A stretch of 64,000 bases of DNA from Paenibacillus sp. JZ16 (GTDB taxonomy: Bacteria > Bacillota > Bacilli > Paenibacillales > Paenibacillaceae): NCBI RefSeq assembly GCF_015326965.1, contig NZ_CP017659.1, positions 3,662,501 to 3,726,500 on the forward strand, written 5' to 3'. Shown one piece after another: positions 57,777 to 64,000 of the stretch. A program made the position numbers and the translations under genes. The first letter of the stretch is position 1. Each line of letters starts with the position of its first letter. The notes beneath the pieces were generated by a model. That model saw only the letters and a program-made list of their open reading frames with translations. It was not told the origin of the DNA and made no database searches.

Positions 57777-58985
57777 ATGGAAAGCTGGAAAAAGAATTTA
57801 TGGATACTATGGTTCGGCTCATTTATCGTTTCATCAAGCTTCTCGATGGTCATACCATTTCTCCCGCTTTTTCTGATTGAGCTCGGCGTTACCAAGCATA
57901 CGGAAATGTGGTCGGGACTGCTGTTCAGTTCCGCTTTTTTTGCGGGCGCCTTGTCCTCTCCCTTCTGGGGAGCCGTCGGGGATAAATATGGACGCAAACC
58001 GATGATTATCCGCGCGGGGCTGGTGCTCTTTGTCATCTATATTCTGATGGCGTTCGTCACGAATGAGTATCAGGTGCTGATTCTCCGCCTGCTCCAAGGC
58101 CTTCTCTCCGGCTTTATCCCGGGTGCAATCGCCATTGTAGGCACCAATACCCCCGAGAAAAAGGTCGGCTACGCACTCTCCATGATGTCCACCGCAACCG
58201 CAACCGGCGGCATCATGGGCCCGATGATCGGAGGCACCCTGGCCTCCCTGTTCAGCAACCGAATGGCATTCGGATTGGCAGGGATGCTGTGCTTCGCAGC
58301 CACGCTGCTTGTCATTTTCTGGGTCAAGGAAGAGAAATTCGTACCCAGCAAAGAGCGCGTCTCCGTCATAAACACGTTTAAGGTCGCCGGACATAACAAG
58401 GCGCTGATGACCGTGCTCATGCTTACGGTGCTGACGCAGTTTTCCGTCATGACGATCGAGCCCGTACTGCCGCTGTATATCGCTCAAATCGGCGGCTCTT
58501 CATCACATACCTCGATGATTGCCGGCTTTGTGTTCTCCATCGTCGGGATCGCCAGCATCCTGTTTGCGGCCCGCTGGGGACGCTTATCTGACAAAATCGG
58601 ATTCCAAAAGGTGCTGCTGATTGGTCTGCTCGCCGGCGGAATCGGATCGCTCGCTCAAATCCTGTTCAGCAACATTTGGGCATTCTCGGCCATCCGCTTT
58701 GCTTACGGCGCCTTCTTCTGTGCCGTATTCCCGGCACTCAACGGCCTTGTTGTCAAACATACGCCAAGCGAATTCCGCGGGCGGGCGTTCAGCCTCAACC
58801 AGACAGCCAACCAAATTGGCGGGATGGCCGGACCTCTCGCGGGCGGCATGATCAGCGGCATCTTTAACATTCATTCGGTATTCTTGATGACTGGTGTGTT
58901 AATGCTGATTACGACCGCCATTACTTATTGGACAATGCGGCCAACGCGACAGCAGCCTGTTGAAAAAGGATCGCTCTCTTCATAA
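57777..58985 (+). CDS. MFS drug-efflux-type transporter
   Basis: A 402-aa membrane protein with 12 hydrophobic segments. It has the MFS loop motif GAVGDKYGRKPMIIRAG after helix 2 and a motif-C-like GGIMGPMIGG in helix 5, typical of proton-driven drug exporters with 12 helices. The second-half loop reads GRLSDKIGFQK. Substrate unknown. GGAGATGAAGAAGAC precedes the ATG. A hairpin terminator follows at 58998-59035. Confidence 0.88.
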   Translation: MESWKKNLWILWFGSFIVSSSFSMVIPFLPLFLIELGVTKHTEMWSGLLFSSAFFAGALSSPFWGAVGDKYGRKPMIIRAGLVLFVIYILMAFVTNEYQVLILRLLQGLLSGFIPGAIAIVGTNTPEKKVGYALSMMSTATATGGIMGPMIGGTLASLFSNRMAFGLAGMLCFAATLLVIFWVKEEKFVPSKERVSVINTFKVAGHNKALMTVLMLTVLTQFSVMTIEPVLPLYIAQIGGSSSHTSMIAGFVFSIVGIASILFAARWGRLSDKIGFQKVLLIGLLAGGIGSLAQILFSNIWAFSAIRFAYGAFFCAVFPALNGLVVKHTPSEFRGRAFSLNQTANQIGGMAGPLAGGMISGIFNIHSVFLMTGVLMLITTAITYWTMRPTRQQPVEKGSLSS

Positions 58986-59322
58986 AATCTCTTTACGATG
59001 CGCACGCGGGATGATTTCATATCTCGCGTGCGCATTTCATTACGGATTTAAATTGAATCATCGGGTGTGCTTATATAGTCCAACGTCGTTAACATAATCG
59101 CTCGATTGTCTATATACTCCATTACATAATTAATGTCATTGATATTTAATCCTGCTAATAACGGCTTCGCTTACGCATGATTACCTTTCACAGCAGCATT
59201 CTGCCTCGCTACACATCATTCAATTCATTGCTGCACCATTCACTTGTCACGAGCAATATGAAATCGGCGAATATTCCACTAGCGCGCACATCTTGCCTGC
59301 ACGCCTATTCTCCTTCGCCACT
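58986..59322. other. Intergenic region between convergent genes
   Basis: Holds the terminator at 58998-59035; nothing else recognised in the rest. Confidence 0.5.
58998..59035 (+). terminator. Terminator of the MFS gene
   Basis: Perfect 11-bp stem ATGCGCACGCG / CGCGTGCGCAT with a 16-base loop that can pair further; a short TTTCATT follows. Confidence 0.7.
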
Positions 59323-61281
59323 TTACACATGCATATGACGGTCCGCTTCATCCCACGGCACCGCATATCCGCTTCCCTTCGCACAAAATATCGAAGAGGA
59401 GCTGTATTCCGGGTCCGCATTTTTATCGTATCCTTTACGTTCAATGACCTCGGCCTCGTTATGGCACCGGCCATATCCGCCGTAAACCAAGGATATCGCA
59501 CCTCTTCCCTTCGTGTAGGCGGCTAATTCCATGCTGTAATTCATCATGGTCGATACGGGAGCCGATCCCGTGACCGTCACTTTGTTTCCCGCCGTTTCCG
59601 GCGGCTCGAAGCTTGCCTTCGCCTGGGTCAGATCCGACATCAACCGTCCGATATACTCGGCATCCACCTTTACCTTGAAGTGATAGTAAGGCTCTAGAAG
59701 CATATTGGCTGCCTTCTCCAGGCCTTGGCGTAACGCACGGTAGGTCGCTTCCCTGAAATCCCCGCCGTGCGTATGCTTGTTGTGCGCCCGCCCCTTCAGC
59801 AGGGTAATCTTGATGTCCGTGATAGGTGAGCCTGTAAGCAGCCCGTGATGATCCCTCTCGCCGACATGCTGGGCGACCAGATGCTGATAATTGACCGGGA
59901 GCACATCGGGATGACAAGCATTGGCGAACACGATGCCGCTGTTCCGCTCCCCAGGCTCCAGCCGGAGATGCACCTCCGCATAATGCTTCAACGGTTCAAA
60001 ATGACCACAGCCTACGACGGCTTCCATTATGGTCTCTTTATATAGAATCTCCGGTTCACCGAAGGTGATCCGGTAACCGAACCGCTCGAGCACGATGCGT
60101 TCCAGCACTTCAAGCTGAATGATCCCCATCACATGGATATGGATCGCCTGAGCATGCTCATCCCACTGCACAGACAGGGAAGGATCCTCCGCATCCAGCA
60201 GACGGAATTCGCGCAGCATATCCTTGGGATGAATCGAGGAGTCGAATTGCACCTTCGACTTCAGTGTCGGTACAAGCTCATATACCGTCCGGCCACCACC
60301 CAGAGTCCCAAGCCCATCCCCTGCCACAGCTGAAGAAATACCCGTAACGACAAACAGATCACCCGCATGCACCTGATCGACATTCGTCACGCGCCCCCCA
60401 TTGATCAAACGGATATGCGTCACCTTCTCCGTGATCGTCTCCGTTCCGGAGAAATAAGTCATTTCGTCGCGCACCCGCAGCGTTCCGGCCGTGGCCTTGA
60501 TATAGGTTAACCTTGCGCCCTGTTCGTCATGGCGAATCTTATAAACCCTTCCGGCAAAATCAGCCCCGGGATCATAGTCCGTAACCGTCAGCAGATCCAG
60601 CTGCTGCAAGAAATGGGACACGCCCACGTTTTGCAGAGCTGATCCGCCGAAGCAGGGGAATAGCTGCCCTTTCCTAATCATCGCGGTCATCGTATCCAGC
60701 CACCGTGAAACCTCATATCCCTGTTCCATATATTGCTCCAGCAGCTTCTCGTCCCGCTCCGCGATAGCCTCAATGACCGAGGACTTCATTACGCCTTCGT
60801 GCAGCACATCCTCCTCTGTGATCATACAGACGTCTTCGGTAAGCTCACTCCGAATCTCTGCAAACACACGCGCCACATCCGCGCCTTCCCGGTCGATTTT
60901 ATTAATAAACAAGAACGTAGGGACGCCATGTTTACGCAATAACTGCCATACCGTCTCCGTATGCCCTTCGACACCTTCCACGGCACTTATAACGACGACG
61001 GCGGCGTCCATGACTTGAATCGCCCGCTCCATCTCCGGCGAGAAGTCGACGTGACCCGGCGTATCGATTAAATAATAAGTGGATCCGTTAAAATGCATGG
61101 TGGCCTGATCGGCAAATACCGTGATGCCCCGTTCCCTTTCAATGTCATGTCGATCAAGAAAAGCACTCTGATGATCCACGCGGCCGCGCTCCTGAATCGT
61201 ATCGGTCATATATAACAACTGCTCCGCCAACGTGGTTTTTCCTGCATCCACATGGGCGAACATGCCTATCGTTTTTTTCAT
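59323..61281 (-). CDS. TetM-like ribosomal protection GTPase
   Basis: A 652-aa translation GTPase related to EF-G and to Tet(M)/Tet(O)-type tetracycline ribosomal protection proteins. G motifs: AHVDAGKTTLAEQLL (P-loop), RGITVFAD (switch I), DTPGHVDF, NKIDREGAD. Tet-protein features: DIERERGITV, FEPPE near domain IV, GSAPVSTMMNYSMEL, and a C-terminal YAVPWDEADRHMHV. Whether it gives tetracycline resistance or has another ribosome role is unclear; it is a normal-composition chromosomal gene without mobile elements nearby. Start ATG follows AGAGGGAA by about 7 bases. Confidence 0.85.
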   Translation of the reverse strand: MKKTIGMFAHVDAGKTTLAEQLLYMTDTIQERGRVDHQSAFLDRHDIERERGITVFADQATMHFNGSTYYLIDTPGHVDFSPEMERAIQVMDAAVVVISAVEGVEGHTETVWQLLRKHGVPTFLFINKIDREGADVARVFAEIRSELTEDVCMITEEDVLHEGVMKSSVIEAIAERDEKLLEQYMEQGYEVSRWLDTMTAMIRKGQLFPCFGGSALQNVGVSHFLQQLDLLTVTDYDPGADFAGRVYKIRHDEQGARLTYIKATAGTLRVRDEMTYFSGTETITEKVTHIRLINGGRVTNVDQVHAGDLFVVTGISSAVAGDGLGTLGGGRTVYELVPTLKSKVQFDSSIHPKDMLREFRLLDAEDPSLSVQWDEHAQAIHIHVMGIIQLEVLERIVLERFGYRITFGEPEILYKETIMEAVVGCGHFEPLKHYAEVHLRLEPGERNSGIVFANACHPDVLPVNYQHLVAQHVGERDHHGLLTGSPITDIKITLLKGRAHNKHTHGGDFREATYRALRQGLEKAANMLLEPYYHFKVKVDAEYIGRLMSDLTQAKASFEPPETAGNKVTVTGSAPVSTMMNYSMELAAYTKGRGAISLVYGGYGRCHNEAEVIERKGYDKNADPEYSSSSIFCAKGSGYAVPWDEADRHMHV

Positions 61282-61589
61282 CCGCTTATTCCCTCTTCTG
61301 TAAGCCGGTTTAATTACATATCCATTGCTCTCACAGATTTAATTTTACCATATCAGATCGCATGAACGGCACATATGTTCTATCATTTCGGATGAGAATC
61401 GCTCCTTTTCTCTATATGTGCGTGTTCAAAAGGTCGATTTTCAGCACCGAGAAGGTTTTGAACAACCTCTATAAACCAAAAATAGCTGCCTGCGGCACCC
61501 CTATGGATGCAGCAGGACAGCTATCCGCGTTATCAAAAATATGATTGCTCACTAAAATGTGATCTGCGTTTTATATTCCATCCTTCGGA
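61282..61589. other. Intergenic region
   Basis: Upstream region of the TetM-like gene (an extended -10-like TGGTAAAAT near 61346 on the minus strand) and, at 61478-61524, the terminator of the next gene. Confidence 0.5.
61478..61524 (-). terminator. Terminator of the HtrA / three-repeat unit
   Basis: Minus strand ATAGCTG-CTGC ... GCAG-CAGCTAT with small internal bulges, followed by TTTTTGG. Confidence 0.75.
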
Positions 61590-63524
61590 CTACTTCACCA
61601 GCTCGAACGAGGACAGCGCACGCTCCAAAGCGGCTTGCTGCATGTCCGTCGCATTGGCATCATTCAACGTCGTCGTAATCGTGTACGCGATATTTCCGCT
61701 TTCAAAGACGATCTCCTGGGTGGTAAAGCCAACGCCGTTCTTCACCTGATGCACCTTGAACGACACGGCAGGCACACCGGCAAACGTGATGTTATCCACG
61801 CCAAGTAATTTCACCGTCGTCCCTGAAGCCGTGCTGGCTTCATTATAATAACGCTTCAGGTTGCTGACGATGAAGTCTGCGGATGTATCCTTCTGTGCAT
61901 TAATTTCAAACCCGCCTCCGGCAAATCCATATTCGACCGTTCCCTGCTCGAACTGATCATTCAGCGGTTCCCAGTATTTTGGAATGTCGATATGATAGCG
62001 GTACGTTTCGGAGTTTTTGCTCCGCATCTTGGTTTTATCGGTCAGGTAGCCTTCTTCGCCAATGCGGCCGAAGTTCTCAGGTACCACATCATAATCGATC
62101 TCGATCGATTCCAGCACCTTCTTCCAGTTGGCAGCCGTCTTCTCTTGACCATCCGGTACCGCATATTCCAGATAATAGCGGTAGCCGTTCTTCTGGATCA
62201 TCACTTCATATTCCGTCACCCATTTATCTCCGAAGTTGTACCGAACCTCTTGAATCTGCCCTTTGACGCCCGAGATCTCCACCGGCGTAAGTCCCACGTA
62301 TTCGTATGACTCTTGGACGAAGGATTCCGACAGCCAGTCTTTAAGACGCTGCCCCCAAGCTGCGAGCGTGCCATCAACCCCTGTCGGTACGGATGTCACC
62401 GAGACGGACAGATAACCTTCTCCTTCGCTGCCGTATAACATATCCTTATTGTTGATTTCCCAGCCTGCAGGAATGCCAAACCATATGCCGTATTCTTCAT
62501 TTCCTGCTTCGCGGAGCCCACCTACGATGGAAGAGACGTCTTTTAATGATTTGTCTCCCGCCTGATAGGTCGTTCTGAAAGAACCCAGCAAGCTCGCGTG
62601 CTTGTCCATATCTTTATAGTGAACCGCTTCCGCATCGGCAAAATACAGCTCATAGACGCGGTCATTGGCATAATACTGCCGGCCTTCCCATAGGACGCCG
62701 TCGATATCGCGGAAAATGACTCTGGCATACGGCACAGCTCCGCTTGCGACCGTCTCTTGGTGAAGCACAACATCTCCGGAATCGCTCAGTTCTTTCAGGA
62801 GCCGTTCTAACAGATCGTCAGGACTCAGCTTTACTTTCTGGGAGGAGGCATGAACCTCAAGATAATAGCGGCCCGTAGCATCGTTGAAAGCAGCACCGCT
62901 CTCGTCGTCCGTTCCTCTCCCAACGATCATCCAGGAAGGATAATTCATACTCCATTCATAATAGCTATTTCCGATTCGAGTCTTCCCGGTCGTATTGTTG
63001 ATCTCGCCCTCGTCATGCTTCTCTTCCTTATCCGTGACCATGAGGCTGATGGATAGCTTGCCTTGGGAGGAGCTTACCTTGGCTCCAATCCCCGCGGCAA
63101 CCGGACGCAGCGGTACCATCAGCGTTCCGGACACCATCGTCGGTTCTGCCGGCAGCTGGACCTTTTTCCCGTCAATCCAGGCAGTCTTGTTGTCGATAAC
63201 GAGCACAACCGTATGCGGTCCTTGCAGCAGTCGAACCCGGTTCTCGCCCTCCAGCTTGATCTCGCTGCCAAACGCTTTTTTAAACACGCCCAGCGGCACC
63301 ATCAATACGCCCTGCTTCAGCTGCGGCTTGGCTATCGTATAGGAGGTGCCATTGACCGAAGCTGAGCTGCTGCCGCTTTGCACGGTCAGGATACGCTTCT
63401 CCGGCACAACGTCATCTCCCCATACGGGAAGGGATAATGACGTGAATAGCATCAAAGCCGATAAGGTTCCAGCTGTCATCTGCCGCAAACGCCGGCTTGA
63501 CTTCGTTCTTTCTCTCTTCACCAT
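61590..63524 (-). CDS. Secreted protein: copper-amine-oxidase N-like domain plus three repeats
   Basis: A 644-aa exported protein. Residues 1-36 form a signal peptide with a very basic start. Residues about 50-165 are a copper amine oxidase N-terminal-like domain (VNGTSYTI, VLMVPLGVFKKAFG, TAWIDGKKVQL, LMVPLRPVAAGIG), a common cell-surface module in Paenibacillus. Three alpha/beta repeats of about 130 aa follow (YYEWSMNYPSWM, YGIWFGIPAGWE, YRYHIDIPKYWE as starts), resembling PsbP/DcrB-like folds. The ATG at 63524 overlaps the HtrA stop (TGATG) and follows GGGGAGG by 7 bases; GTG 63527 is less likely. Coupling to HtrA suggests a role in envelope protein quality or as HtrA partner or substrate (inference). 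Confidence 0.78.
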   Translation of the reverse strand: MVKRERTKSSRRLRQMTAGTLSALMLFTSLSLPVWGDDVVPEKRILTVQSGSSSASVNGTSYTIAKPQLKQGVLMVPLGVFKKAFGSEIKLEGENRVRLLQGPHTVVLVIDNKTAWIDGKKVQLPAEPTMVSGTLMVPLRPVAAGIGAKVSSSQGKLSISLMVTDKEEKHDEGEINNTTGKTRIGNSYYEWSMNYPSWMIVGRGTDDESGAAFNDATGRYYLEVHASSQKVKLSPDDLLERLLKELSDSGDVVLHQETVASGAVPYARVIFRDIDGVLWEGRQYYANDRVYELYFADAEAVHYKDMDKHASLLGSFRTTYQAGDKSLKDVSSIVGGLREAGNEEYGIWFGIPAGWEINNKDMLYGSEGEGYLSVSVTSVPTGVDGTLAAWGQRLKDWLSESFVQESYEYVGLTPVEISGVKGQIQEVRYNFGDKWVTEYEVMIQKNGYRYYLEYAVPDGQEKTAANWKKVLESIEIDYDVVPENFGRIGEEGYLTDKTKMRSKNSETYRYHIDIPKYWEPLNDQFEQGTVEYGFAGGGFEINAQKDTSADFIVSNLKRYYNEASTASGTTVKLLGVDNITFAGVPAVSFKVHQVKNGVGFTTQEIVFESGNIAYTITTTLNDANATDMQQAALERALSSFELVK

Positions 63525-64000
63525 CACTCGGCCTCCCCAGCGCTTGACGAAGCAGCTCGATTATCATCCTGGCTGAGCGTCAGTTTAACATTTACAATAT
63601 CTCCATCCCGCTGCATCAGCAGCTGGACCTGCTGGCCTGGAATGAAGGGCTTTAACCGTTCGTTGATATCAACGACGGAATAGATGCGCTTTCCGTTAAT
63701 TGCATATAACACGTCATCTTCTTGGATTCCAGCTTTTCGGGCTTGCTCGGACAGCACCTTCGTAACGGTCAATGGATCGTCTGAAGGCAGACCCACAATG
63801 GCGGACCAGCTTTCTTCCAGTTCCAACCCTAGGCCGGCTCTTCGAACCTCTCCATATTCCAATAAGTGATCCACAATATAATGGACCGTTTCCGCAGGAA
63901 TGGAAAAGCCCATATTCTCGATGCCAACAGCGGCAAACTTCTTGCTGTTGATGCCAATGACCTCGCCTTTCAGATTGACGAGCGGCCCTCCGCTGTTACC
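63524..64000 (-). CDS. HtrA/DegP-like serine protease, 3' part
   Basis: The gene enters from beyond the window end; 158 residues are visible. It begins in GNSGGPLVNLKGEVIGINS with the catalytic Ser of the S1C trypsin-like domain, then GIENMGFSIPAETV. A PDZ domain follows (about AGLGLELEESW ... GIQEDDVLYAINGKRI ... VQLLMQRDGDIVNVKLTL). HtrA proteins degrade or refold damaged envelope proteins. The stop overlaps the next gene's start. Confidence 0.92.
   Translation of the reverse strand, partial: GNSGGPLVNLKGEVIGINSKKFAAVGIENMGFSIPAETVHYIVDHLLEYGEVRRAGLGLELEESWSAIVGLPSDDPLTVTKVLSEQARKAGIQEDDVLYAINGKRIYSVVDINERLKPFIPGQQVQLLMQRDGDIVNVKLTLSQDDNRAASSSAGEAE

Overview
The window looks like a chromosomal segment of a Paenibacillus-type Firmicute. 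The pointers are AGGAGG-type ribosome binding sites, frequent TTG/GTG starts, SLH-domain surface proteins, the pcrB/pcrA/ligA genes of Bacillales, and Fsr, U32 and TetM-like proteins typical of such genomes. No database search was possible, so genus is an inference.

Layout. 0.3-3.6 kb: an Fsr-type MFS exporter and an unusual pseudokinase-GAF-LuxR regulator. 3.8-12.2 kb: two very large SLH surface proteins, one with seven Ig-like repeats and one a Vpr-like subtilase. 12.6-26.5 kb: ligA, pcrA and pcrB on the minus strand. A complete sucrose/fructoside utilisation unit sits between ligA and pcrA: divergent LacI regulator, ABC importer without its ATPase, GH32, GH13 and a decayed last gene. ligA is preceded by its own promoter and a clear T-box leader, an unexpected place for one. 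26.9-27.8 kb: a membrane-anchored GDPD-like protein.

27.9-50.5 kb: a surface glycan cluster, almost all on the minus strand. It holds a polyprenyl-phosphate sugar-1-phosphate transferase, two GT2s, rmlACBD (dTDP-L-rhamnose), a 1350-aa protein with three GT4 modules, a DUF4214/coiled-coil methyltransferase, two further GT4s, a Wzm/Wzt exporter with a Wzt sugar-binding tail, manC/gmd/rmd (GDP-D-rhamnose), and a divergent O-antigen-ligase/TPR membrane protein. The part from about 34.6 to 48 kb is visibly AT-rich and probably acquired. Taken together the genes describe an ABC-exported, possibly methyl-capped rhamnose-containing glycan that could be ligated to surface (S-layer-like) proteins. galU and an acyltransferase-3 gene follow.

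52.8-64 kb: a U32 peptidase, an AlkC-like DNA glycosylase with a decayed gene behind it, a second MFS exporter, a TetM-like GTPase, a secreted three-repeat protein and the 3' part of an HtrA protease that runs off the window. Fourteen hairpins that could act as terminators punctuate the units (ten with a clear U-tract or a bidirectional layout). No tRNA, rRNA, CRISPR array, insertion sequence or phage gene was recognised.
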